From NCBI GenBank assembly GCA_045123185.1, contig JBGVIL010000020.1:30127-94126 (forward strand): a stretch of DNA of 64,000 nucleotides, in the 5' to 3' direction. Of this stretch, positions 56,256 to 64,000 are shown piece by piece (position 1 is the first letter of the stretch; the number at the start of each line of letters is the position of its first letter). The notes under the pieces are model-generated. The model was not told where the DNA came from, did no database searches, and was given only the letters and a program-made list of their open reading frames with translations. This DNA is from UBA1231 sp045123185 (lineage in GTDB: Bacteria > Bacillota_I > Bacilli_A > ML615J-28 > CAG-313). The translations under genes and the position numbers were made by a program.

Positions 56256-56952
56256 ATAACCCCTCCATTTTAATATTTAAAATAACATCACTTGATATAT
56301 TTTTACTAAAGACATAATAAACTTTATAACTCTTGTTTTTAACAAAGATCTTTGGACCCATATATATATCAACAAGCTCATCTCCGGTCACAACACTAAT
56401 TTTACACCGACCAATAAAATTAAATACTTTCGTTTTATAAACCTCATTTATATATATAAGTGGTAACCCTTTATAACTACTACTATTACCAGTATCTAAA
56501 AAACCACTTAGTTTAACTTTATCAATTAATACATTATATGTTAAACAATTGGGTTTTATAACTGGCTTTGTAAAATGGATAATTGTATGCATCAAAACAA
56601 TTAATCCCGCAACAACTACCAACAATATAATACTAGTTATTCGAAACACTACTAAACTACCAATAAACCCTAAATTAATCAAATACATAAAAGTAATCCC
56701 CAATACTTTATTTTTACCTTTTTTATAACTTACTATTCCAATTAGTAATCCAATAAAATATCTTAAGTTATATATATACTTTATTGGAACTATATAAAGA
56801 AATAATGACATAACACTTATTAATAACCCTAAACATATTCTAATAAAACTTGTTCTTTCTCCTATTAAATAACCAATAGATACAATAAACAAATAATTTA
56901 CAAGAATCGTAGTGATTATTACTAAATCTAAATAAACAACAACTAAAAACAT
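56245..56952 (-). CDS. spoIIGA: sigma-E processing peptidase SpoIIGA
   Basis: An aspartic protease of the septum that cleaves pro-sigmaE. 235 residues: about five membrane helices (residues 1-125), then a soluble domain with the catalytic GFLDTGNSSSYKGLPLIYI (Asp ~153). Shorter than B. subtilis SpoIIGA (about 309), mostly in the C-terminal domain. A TATAAT sequence lies only 5 nt before the ATG and no clear ribosome site is seen, so the start or the promoter is unusual. Overlap with sigE couples the pair. Confidence 0.88.
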   Translation of the reverse strand: MFLVVVYLDLVIITTILVNYLFIVSIGYLIGERTSFIRICLGLLISVMSLFLYIVPIKYIYNLRYFIGLLIGIVSYKKGKNKVLGITFMYLINLGFIGSLVVFRITSIILLVVVAGLIVLMHTIIHFTKPVIKPNCLTYNVLIDKVKLSGFLDTGNSSSYKGLPLIYINEVYKTKVFNFIGRCKISVVTGDELVDIYMGPKIFVKNKSYKVYYVFSKNISSDVILNIKMEGLYDN

Positions 56953-57014
56953 AATTTAATTATACTTATATAAAATAACATTTAATGTAGAAATATGAAT
57001 CTTGATCAACAAAA

Positions 57015-57046
57015 AAAACTCTGTTTAATCTTTTAAACAGAGTTTT
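57015..57046 (-). terminator. terminator of the BspA-like gene
   Basis: A 14-bp stem (AAAACTCTGTTTAA / TTAAACAGAGTTTT) with loop TCTT, followed by T's. Confidence 0.85.
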
Positions 57047-57056
57047 AATTTATATG

Positions 57057-59336
57057 TTATTCTTTATAGTTCCAAACTACAGGTACATTAGTTGAATTCC
57101 AATCTTCACTCCACCCATCTGGTTTGTATTCCATTTTACAACATATTGTTAAACTTTCGCACCCAAAAAATGCATATGATCCGATATTTGTAACACTTTC
57201 TGGAATTATTATATTTGTTAAAATTCCACAATTAGAAAAAGTTGAATTACCAATGCTAGTTATACCGTCCGGTAAAACTATAGTCGTTAAATTTATACAC
57301 CCAGAAAATGCTGAACTACCGATACTTGTTATAGTATCTGGTAAAACTATACTAGTTAAACTTTCACAATTAGAAAAAATTAAATGACTAATATTTGTTA
57401 AACCAACTGGTAAAACAATGCTAGTCAAATTTTTACATCCAGAAAATGCTCCATCATCTATAATTGTTACACTATTCGGAATTTCTATATTCGTTATACC
57501 TTCACAATGAGCAAACGCTTCAGTTCCTATACTAGTTATGCTGTTTGGTATTTCTATATTTACTATATTTTTGAAACCATAAAATTGATAACTACCAATC
57601 ATTATAAATGTATTAGGTATTACTATTTCGGTTGGTTCAAAAGATTTATTATTTATATCCTTTATATCAAAATGAGTTGCATAACACATTGGATTACTAT
57701 GTGGGGAACTAAATGATATATTACACCAATTTTCGATTGTACCACCATAATGAACAGTATCTAAATTTTCAGAGCCAAAAAATGCATGTTTTCCAATATG
57801 TGTTACATTTTTTGGAATACTCATAAACATTAATTTATCACAGTTTGAAAATGCATAATCTCCTATACTTTTTACAGAGTTAAGAATATCAACATCTTCT
57901 AAATTATCACAATCATAAAATGCGTAATCTTTAATAGATTTTACGTCTCCAGAAATAATTACTCTGTGCAAGTTGTTAAAACAACAAAATTGATAACTCC
58001 CAATACTCGTTACATCATTATAAATCTCTATTGATTGAATTTGAAAATATCGACCTTGTGCATTATTGATATTGAAATTAGGACCACAAGCCATTGGATT
58101 ACTATACAAAGAACTAAATGATATATTGCACCAATCTTTTATTGACCCGTTAAAGAATAGTGAATCTAATGAATCACATTGATAAAATGCATTTTCTCCG
58201 ATACTTGTTAGACTACCTGGAATAATCAAAGTCGTTAAATTTATACAATTACTAAAAGCAAATGCACTAATATTTTCAACACCACTTCGAATTTCCAAAC
58301 TCTCTAAATTTTCACAATTATAAAATGCATATTCTCCAATGCTTTTTACACTATATGGAATTGTAATATTTTTTAAATTATTACAATAATAAAATGCATA
58401 AGCTCCTATACTTTTTACACTATATGGAATTATAACACTTTGTATTTTGCTACAATCATAAAAAGCAAATTCACCAATACTTTTTACAGTGTTTGGAATT
58501 GTATACGTCTTGTGTAAGTTACTTTTATTATATTTTATTAATTTAGTAACATCTCTATTAAAAAGATTGCCATCTATTAGTTTGAACCATCTATTATTAT
58601 TAGATATAATTGGTTGAGAAGTAAATTTAAATATTAAATTTGTTAAATATACAACTTTAGTATTATCAAGAATATACATTTTGTTTGTTGCGTCAATTAA
58701 AACTAAATATGGATTTTCTTTATTACCAATATATTTACAACCTTCATATTCATTAAATTCTAAATTTGAAAGATTTAAAGCTTCCTTACATACTTCATTT
58801 ATTGTATAAGGGAGTTCTAAATTCTTTAATTGAGAACAAGAAGATAAACTTTCTTCCATTAATTTTGTTATAGGTCTCTTGTTATGATATGACGGAATAA
58901 CCAAATCAACAACCGCTTCATTATTACATTTATAAACACCATATGTTCCATCTTCTAATAAATGTAATTCTAAATCGCCTTCATTACATACTTTTAAAGG
59001 TTTTACTTTGATATTTCCTCTAAGCTCCCATTCGCCGTTAACATATAGATAATAATCAAAACTATCAATATCTACATATATTTTATATGCATTCACACTT
59101 TCAGGTTTTCCATTACCTGTTGAAATTGTTGTTTTTTGATTTCCAATATTATAAGACGATACATTAGTATCAACATCATTAATATACCAATTACCATTTT
59201 GACCAATTGTTACTTTAATGTTTTCATCATTAGAAGGTTCATTATTATCTTTAGTGAAATGTATTATTCCTATAATACCTACACTAAGAATAAGAATACT
59301 TGATACAATTATAATAATCCATTTGTATTGTTTCAT
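57057..59336 (-). CDS. membrane-anchored BspA-type leucine-rich repeat surface protein
   Basis: 759 residues. One N-terminal membrane helix (WIIIIVSSILILSVGIIGII, residues ~5-24), a ~110-residue region, then many LRR_5/BspA units of about 23 residues (IPNTVKSIGEFAFYDCSKIQ; VLPDGITSIGNSTFSNCGIL). Two longer segments (NISFSSLYSNPM; NISFSSPHSNPM) break the array in the same way, showing internal duplication. Such proteins bind host or bacterial surfaces; a ligand cannot be named. Confidence 0.85.
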   Translation of the reverse strand: MKQYKWIIIIVSSILILSVGIIGIIHFTKDNNEPSNDENIKVTIGQNGNWYINDVDTNVSSYNIGNQKTTISTGNGKPESVNAYKIYVDIDSFDYYLYVNGEWELRGNIKVKPLKVCNEGDLELHLLEDGTYGVYKCNNEAVVDLVIPSYHNKRPITKLMEESLSSCSQLKNLELPYTINEVCKEALNLSNLEFNEYEGCKYIGNKENPYLVLIDATNKMYILDNTKVVYLTNLIFKFTSQPIISNNNRWFKLIDGNLFNRDVTKLIKYNKSNLHKTYTIPNTVKSIGEFAFYDCSKIQSVIIPYSVKSIGAYAFYYCNNLKNITIPYSVKSIGEYAFYNCENLESLEIRSGVENISAFAFSNCINLTTLIIPGSLTSIGENAFYQCDSLDSLFFNGSIKDWCNISFSSLYSNPMACGPNFNINNAQGRYFQIQSIEIYNDVTSIGSYQFCCFNNLHRVIISGDVKSIKDYAFYDCDNLEDVDILNSVKSIGDYAFSNCDKLMFMSIPKNVTHIGKHAFFGSENLDTVHYGGTIENWCNISFSSPHSNPMCYATHFDIKDINNKSFEPTEIVIPNTFIMIGSYQFYGFKNIVNIEIPNSITSIGTEAFAHCEGITNIEIPNSVTIIDDGAFSGCKNLTSIVLPVGLTNISHLIFSNCESLTSIVLPDTITSIGSSAFSGCINLTTIVLPDGITSIGNSTFSNCGILTNIIIPESVTNIGSYAFFGCESLTICCKMEYKPDGWSEDWNSTNVPVVWNYKE

Positions 59337-59398
59337 ATCATCACCTCTATTACATTATATCATAAATTATTTATTTAAACTATATATATAATATATTT

Positions 59399-59425
59399 AA
59401 ACCCCTGTCGAAACAACAGGGGTTT
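59399..59425 (-). terminator. terminator of the RNase H-like/nuclease operon
   Basis: A 10-bp stem (AAACCCCTGT / ACAGGGGTTT) followed by T-rich sequence on the minus strand, after the gene ending at 59431. Confidence 0.75.
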
Positions 59426-59430
59426 ATTAA

Positions 59431-60510
59431 TTATTTTATACATGTTACTTTTAAACTATGTTTTTCAATTAATGAATTAATAGTTTTCATTCTTGATTTA
59501 TTTTCATCACTTGATTTCATCTTATCAGATAAGATACCATCATAATCACACTTTAAGATAATCTTTTTCTTAGTTAAGTTATTATCAACTATTACTTTTA
59601 GTCCTTTAAAGATTCCTTTTAAAACAGCTGTTTGATATTCTGTCTCATTGTTTAAATAAATTCCACCACTGTTTTTAACATCTTTATCTACTAGTTCATA
59701 ACTCCAACTAAAAGTTTTGTTAACTGAATCAAAGATTGGATTAACATCAATTACTATTTCTACTTTACTATCAACAAGTGTTTTTTCAGATTCGGTTTGA
59801 ACAGCTTTAGATAATGCTTTTCTTAGTTTTCTGTATTCATTTAACTTAACTTCACTAATTGCCTCAAAAAGGTTAATATTAGTTACAGCATCTAATAAAA
59901 CATACTTTTTATTATTACTCATATCATCAAGTGATTTAATAAGTACATTTAAGTATTTATAGTATTTATTTTCTACATCACCTTCAAGTGATTTAAATAA
60001 TAGATTAATAAGTACTTTATAATCAAGATCTTTAATATCTTCATCTTTTTCAAAGAAGTTAATTAGTTTTAATGCATTTTGAAGAAGCGTATATTTAGAA
60101 GCAACTTCATCAAATTTCTTAACAAAAGATTTAATATATTCAACAGGAGTAACTTCATCAACTCTTAGTTCTAATATATATGTTAGTTCTTCAACACTAA
60201 ATTTAATTACATTTAAAGTTCTTTCAATCTTAGTGTATCCACAAAATATTAAAGCATTTTCAAATGCGTTAAAGATTAATTGATTGTTTTTAATGTCAAC
60301 AACATCAACAGCTATATATATAACATCTGGATTATAATTGATACCAATTGCCATATAACTAGATGGAACATATTCTTTTATTTTAATTTGTTGATGTAAA
60401 TTGTTATTAATTTTTTCAATTACGTTGTTAGTTAGTTCAGCAACTTTTTGTTTATTTAAAGAAACATTATCGATATCGGTAATTATTTTTTTAAACTCTT
60501 TTTCTGTCAC
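59431..60510 (-). CDS. hypothetical protein with C-terminal RNase H-like fold
   Basis: 359 residues. The N-terminal 230 residues are helical and unrecognised. The last ~110 read like an RNase HI core: SWSYELVDKDVKNSGGIYLN (first strand pair), NETEYQTAVLKGIFKGLKVI (helix with Glu), KKIILKCDYDGI (strand with Asp). The usual first Asp may be in VEIVIDVNP. Catalysis is uncertain. No signal peptide. It is 6 nt after the secreted nuclease gene, so it may be coexpressed with it. Confidence 0.5.
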   Translation of the reverse strand: MTEKEFKKIITDIDNVSLNKQKVAELTNNVIEKINNNLHQQIKIKEYVPSSYMAIGINYNPDVIYIAVDVVDIKNNQLIFNAFENALIFCGYTKIERTLNVIKFSVEELTYILELRVDEVTPVEYIKSFVKKFDEVASKYTLLQNALKLINFFEKDEDIKDLDYKVLINLLFKSLEGDVENKYYKYLNVLIKSLDDMSNNKKYVLLDAVTNINLFEAISEVKLNEYRKLRKALSKAVQTESEKTLVDSKVEIVIDVNPIFDSVNKTFSWSYELVDKDVKNSGGIYLNNETEYQTAVLKGIFKGLKVIVDNNLTKKKIILKCDYDGILSDKMKSSDENKSRMKTINSLIEKHSLKVTCIK

Positions 60511-60515
60511 TTACA

Positions 60516-62012
60516 TTACCCCCAAATAATATCAGCAAGTTCTGGATGGTCAATGAATGGATTACGGTTACCTTGGATTTTTGCTGTTTCATCGTTTCTT
60601 TCCATTTCCCATTCATCAACTGGGTCAAGTCTATTCCATTCTAATAACATTTCTAAACTTTGTGCAACAGCTGTAAAACGATAACTATCTGCTTGACTAT
60701 ATCTTGTGAATAGATAGAATAAGATTCTTGCAGTATCACCTTTTGCACAGTCTTGTGGTTCGAAATATCCACCACCGCTGTAGCAGCCTGATTTTACACC
60801 TTTAGAAGATAATACTTCTAAACCACCATTTACTTCACCAAACTTATCGTTATTACGAACAGAATTTACACGGTTGTCTTCAGGTCTAATATGATGAAGG
60901 TCTGCACCTGCACCTTTATCTCCATTACCAACACTAGGGAACCATGATAAAGATTTAGGCCATACGTGTTCTCTATTCCAACTATTTCCGCCATCCCAAC
61001 TACCACTATACTTGATTCTTGAATATAAGCATAATACTTTAGATTCATCGTCTTCAGCACCATCTGTATCATCTAACAAATATCTTAGATCACCATATGT
61101 TACTTCTTTAGTATGAGTATTTGTAATTAATTTACGAAGTTCTAAAAGTAATGCAGTATCATCAAGTTCAAGATTTGCAGAATCATAATATGTACCAACA
61201 TATTCTACTCCACCATGATCTGGAACATAATCTGGATCTTTTTCACCACATGTACAAACACCATTAATAAATACATGAGTATGTTCTACATAGTTAGGAT
61301 CTTTTTCTCCACAAGTACATTTACCTTCAACAAAGATATGAACATGTTCAACGTAATTAGGATCTTTTTCTCCACATTCACAATATCCATCAACATAAAC
61401 GTGTTCGTGTTTAACTCCTTCAACGATTACTTCAAATTCTTTTTCGATAGTTTCATTAAAATAAGATAAAGTTGCAGTTAAATGAACTACGACATTATTT
61501 TCACAAGTGTTGTTTACAACAGCAGTATTTTTATTAATAAGAAGTTCTTCTCGATTACTTTCCCAAGTAATACTAATTCCTTCAACATATGTAGTTAATG
61601 TAAAGTTTTCAGAAACTTGTTCAGGAACGCTTAACTTTCCAAGAACATCATTTAACTTTTCAACAATATCATCTTTACTTGGTTCATTAACTGTGATTTC
61701 AAATTCACATGTTTTACCTTTATGAGAAAAAGTAAGTGTATGTGTACCAACAACTGATAGTTTTGATACATCTTCAAGTGTTAACATATCATATGAAAAA
61801 TCAACAAGTTTAAATCCACCATCACCATATACTTCTTTTAATTTCCATGTACGAATATTAAACTCACCGATTACTACTTCGCTTTGGAATGTTTGTTCAT
61901 CAATTTCTAATCCAACGACTTTATTAGAATTATCTCCACCTGTAGTACATCCTACAAGTAACATAAATAAGAAAACAAAACAAAGCATTGATATATATTT
62001 CTTAATTTGCAT
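60516..62012 (-). CDS. endonuclease I family nuclease lipoprotein
   Basis: 498 residues with lipobox LLVGC (Cys 22), so anchored outside the cell. An Ig-like region (~35-205), then three ~21-residue His/Cys repeats (HVYVDGYCECGEKDPNYVE; HVHIFVEGKCTCGEKDPNYV; HTHVFINGVCTCGEKDPDYV), then an EndA/NucM-type endonuclease I domain with the His-Me finger NREHVWPKS, GDKGAGADLHHIRPEDNRVN and a Cys-rich GCYSGGGYFEPQ. Predicted to degrade extracellular DNA. Own terminator for the previous gene upstream. Confidence 0.88.
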   Translation of the reverse strand: MQIKKYISMLCFVFLFMLLVGCTTGGDNSNKVVGLEIDEQTFQSEVVIGEFNIRTWKLKEVYGDGGFKLVDFSYDMLTLEDVSKLSVVGTHTLTFSHKGKTCEFEITVNEPSKDDIVEKLNDVLGKLSVPEQVSENFTLTTYVEGISITWESNREELLINKNTAVVNNTCENNVVVHLTATLSYFNETIEKEFEVIVEGVKHEHVYVDGYCECGEKDPNYVEHVHIFVEGKCTCGEKDPNYVEHTHVFINGVCTCGEKDPDYVPDHGGVEYVGTYYDSANLELDDTALLLELRKLITNTHTKEVTYGDLRYLLDDTDGAEDDESKVLCLYSRIKYSGSWDGGNSWNREHVWPKSLSWFPSVGNGDKGAGADLHHIRPEDNRVNSVRNNDKFGEVNGGLEVLSSKGVKSGCYSGGGYFEPQDCAKGDTARILFYLFTRYSQADSYRFTAVAQSLEMLLEWNRLDPVDEWEMERNDETAKIQGNRNPFIDHPELADIIWG

Positions 62013-62078
62013 AAAATCACCTCATTGAGTATTATACCATATCTAGTCACTTTTAGCAAACGTTATAAGATAAGAAAA

Positions 62079-62106
62079 AAAGAGTTAGGAAAATTCCTAA
62101 CTCTTT
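62079..62106 (-). terminator. terminator of the large repeat protein
   Basis: A 12-bp stem (AAAGAGTTAGGA / TCCTAACTCTTT) with loop AAAT, followed by T's. Confidence 0.85.
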
Positions 62107-62109
62107 ATA

Positions 62110-64000
62110 TTATTCATTATATATATAACCTGTTGGATTCTTTTGAGTAGATTTATAACAAGCAAATCTAGGACTAGATGTATTATATTGAATATATCTG
62201 TTTGTATAAGACATATTTTGAATTAATAATTCGCCTGAACTATTAATTGATATAGTCCATTGAGCAGTAGTTGCTGATGAACTGCTTACAGTATATAACT
62301 TATTATCATTTGCTGTTAAAGCTAAATAACCATCACTTACTTTGAGTGCCCAATTGCTACCAACCTTTTCAAGAGTAATAACCGAAATATTAGCATCTAG
62401 ACTTGTTGCAGATTCAATATCACTAATACTTACGCTATTTCTATATCCCTTACTGTGTTGAGTTCCCATAGATATATTTTTATTATATACTAACACAATT
62501 TTTGTTCCCTCAACAAGTTGATTTATATCAGTAATTTTATCAAACATTTGAGCACCTTCAGGTGTATCATAAGAAGTATCATGACCTATAATTTCCGCAG
62601 TTGCACCTTCAACTAATTGTTTACTGCTTTCATGTGAACCAACTTGCCCTGTGATTCTAACTAAATCACCAAGAGTAACTTGTGTTGCTAATCTATATGC
62701 ATAAATACTTCCTGTTTCATCTTTAATTGTCACTGACATATTACCATATGATTCATTCCATGCATAGTCAATACTATCAACTACACCCTCAATAATAACA
62801 TTTATGCCATCTTCTTGAGTTAAAGCTTCAGAAATTGTCATTTCTGTTGGAATGTTATCAGACCAAATTGCATATAGAGTAAAATCTGATGACAAAGTTA
62901 TTGTATCGCCAATTTTGTATGAAGTTCCACTACCATCAGGAGATGTGTTCCAACAGTCAAATTTTTTATTTGTAGGAATAACAATACCAGATAGTGAAGG
63001 TAAAACAATTTCTGTATTTAAAATATCAACAATATCCGTCATTGAACCATCGGCACCATTTGAATCAAATGAAATAGTAGCTTTTTGTAATTCTTTACGG
63101 CTCATAAATATTTTATCAATCATACATCTATATCCACTAGATACAGCAAAATTAATTTCCTTAGTTGATGTAGTATCAATAATAATCGAAGTATACTCAC
63201 CATTATCTGAAGCTGTAGTAATTGTATATTTTGTACCATTAATTGTTACAGTTGTAGCATCATCTTTATATTGAGCAACATAAATAACAATATATTTTAC
63301 ATCGTCATCAACTGCAAATGTAAATGCACCAGCAATTTTACTTGTTCCTAATTTAAGTGCACTATTGCCTTGATTATCTTTTGCACCATCATAGACTTTT
63401 GTCACTGATGAGAAAGAAAGTGTAGTATTTTCATCTTCTATTGATTCATATTTATCAGAAGTGTTAATTTCACTACCATCATAATGAGAAGCAGAGCCAT
63501 TTGCGCCAAATGTATAAGTGTATGTCCAACTCTTCCATAATGCATTAATTACTAAATCTTCTGCAGGAACTGTATTTGGAAGATCGATAGACCAACCAAC
63601 AAATTCATATCCATCTTTAGTAGGATTAGCAATCGCATTAATTGTTGTTCCATAATCTAAAGTTTCTTCGCTTAATACATCGCTACCATTCATAAATGTA
63701 ACTTTGTATTGATTAATTGTATATACAGCATTAACTTCTACGTTACCGCTTGTTAATGTGTATGATTCCCATACACCAGTATAACCTACTTTTACAGGAA
63801 CTGTAGGTTCAGCAATTGCTGTATTTTCTACAGTGTAAGGAAGTTTAGCAACTTCAGTGCCTTCTGCAACAAATGTTACATAGTAAGTAACTGGTGTATA
63901 AACTACTTGAACTTCTTTATTTCCGCCATCTAATACATATGCTGCCCATGCACTTGTGTAGTGTGCTTTAGTAGGAAGAGCAGGTTCAGTAATATTAGTA
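62110..64000 (-). CDS. large surface repeat protein, N-terminus outside window
   Basis: The frame is open to the window edge (at least 630 residues); an internal ATG at 63693 is not the true start. The visible N-terminal part has ~60-residue repeats (EPTVPVKVGYTGVWESYTL; EPALPTKAHYTSAWAAYVL) with YYVTFVAEGTEVAKLPYTV between. InlB B-repeat-like units (YEFVGWSIDLPN; CWNTSPDGSGTSY) flank a beta-sandwich (~60-200 past 63693). An OB-fold-like segment (INVIIEGVVDSIDYAW ... GDLVRITGQVG) precedes a C-terminal domain ending FACYKSTQKNPTGYIY. No LPXTG seen. Probably secreted or surface-attached. Confidence 0.75.
   Translation of the reverse strand, partial: TNITEPALPTKAHYTSAWAAYVLDGGNKEVQVVYTPVTYYVTFVAEGTEVAKLPYTVENTAIAEPTVPVKVGYTGVWESYTLTSGNVEVNAVYTINQYKVTFMNGSDVLSEETLDYGTTINAIANPTKDGYEFVGWSIDLPNTVPAEDLVINALWKSWTYTYTFGANGSASHYDGSEINTSDKYESIEDENTTLSFSSVTKVYDGAKDNQGNSALKLGTSKIAGAFTFAVDDDVKYIVIYVAQYKDDATTVTINGTKYTITTASDNGEYTSIIIDTTSTKEINFAVSSGYRCMIDKIFMSRKELQKATISFDSNGADGSMTDIVDILNTEIVLPSLSGIVIPTNKKFDCWNTSPDGSGTSYKIGDTITLSSDFTLYAIWSDNIPTEMTISEALTQEDGINVIIEGVVDSIDYAWNESYGNMSVTIKDETGSIYAYRLATQVTLGDLVRITGQVGSHESSKQLVEGATAEIIGHDTSYDTPEGAQMFDKITDINQLVEGTKIVLVYNKNISMGTQHSKGYRNSVSISDIESATSLDANISVITLEKVGSNWALKVSDGYLALTANDNKLYTVSSSSATTAQWTISINSSGELLIQNMSYTNRYIQYNTSSPRFACYKSTQKNPTGYIYNE

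Noticed and set aside
1..64000. tRNA, rRNA or phage structural genes
   Set aside because: I saw no cloverleaf-like segment, rRNA similarity, or capsid/terminase/portal gene; the recombinase alone does not make a prophage.
1..64000. Mycoplasma-type code (TGA as Trp)
   Set aside because: All proteins read through with the standard code and TGG is used for Trp in conserved positions; sporulation genes also argue against a mollicute.

Overview
The window is AT-rich DNA, almost all coded on the minus strand (lgt is the only clear plus-strand gene). It comes from an anaerobic, endospore-forming, low-GC Firmicute, most likely a gut Bacilli lineage (Erysipelotrichales/RF39/Acholeplasma-like relatives). 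The evidence is a spoIIGA-sigE-sigG cluster, strong SigA-type promoters and Shine-Dalgarno sites, Firmicute gene orders (priA-fmt; rsmB-rlmN-rsgA-rpe), an NAD-linked [FeFe] hydrogenase, and many exported proteins with InlB-type B-repeats or BspA-type leucine-rich repeats. The genus cannot be fixed from sequence alone.

Layout. 1-9.9 kb: a partial 23S rRNA uracil methyltransferase, an acyltransferase, a YolD/Y-family polymerase pair, an aldo/keto reductase broken by one amber codon, and a MarR-regulated heterodimeric ABC exporter with a clear promoter and operator. 9.9-26.2 kb: an accessory island with a 2,030-residue RHS protein, its candidate immunity gene, two promoterless RHS C-terminal 'tips' each with its own candidate membrane immunity gene, a large serine recombinase ending about 30 bp from an RHS tip, inverted and direct intergenic repeats, and a four-gene operon (HIT, nucleoside phosphorylase, deoxyribosyltransferase-like, HEPN-like). 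An unusual Mur-ligase-like gene and an unknown gene precede the RHS gene in one tight operon. 26.3-36.7 kb: NAD salvage (pncB-pncA), a surface amidase lipoprotein, and priA-fmt-pgpA-rlmCD, in which PriA has lost its helicase motifs. 36.8-45.3 kb: a subtilase plus a repeat lipoprotein, a lipid kinase, and the hydCBA hydrogenase operon. 45.3-57 kb: housekeeping genes (rpe, rsgA, rlmN, rsmB, lgt, gpmI, eno, folT) and the sporulation sigma cluster. 57-64 kb: surface and secreted proteins (BspA-like LRR, endonuclease I-type nuclease, a large repeat protein running off the window).

The most interesting part is the RHS region. Three toxin-tip/immunity pairs share one layout (toxin stop, Shine-Dalgarno, immunity ATG within 9-12 nt). 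Two are displaced cassettes lacking the RHS core, in a 4.9-kb segment bounded by inverted repeats and carrying a serine recombinase. This suggests a system for swapping toxin tips. Second is the helicase-dead PriA at the normal priA locus, and third a hairpin that hides the sigG ribosome binding site. Roles are inferred from motifs read by eye; no database search was possible.
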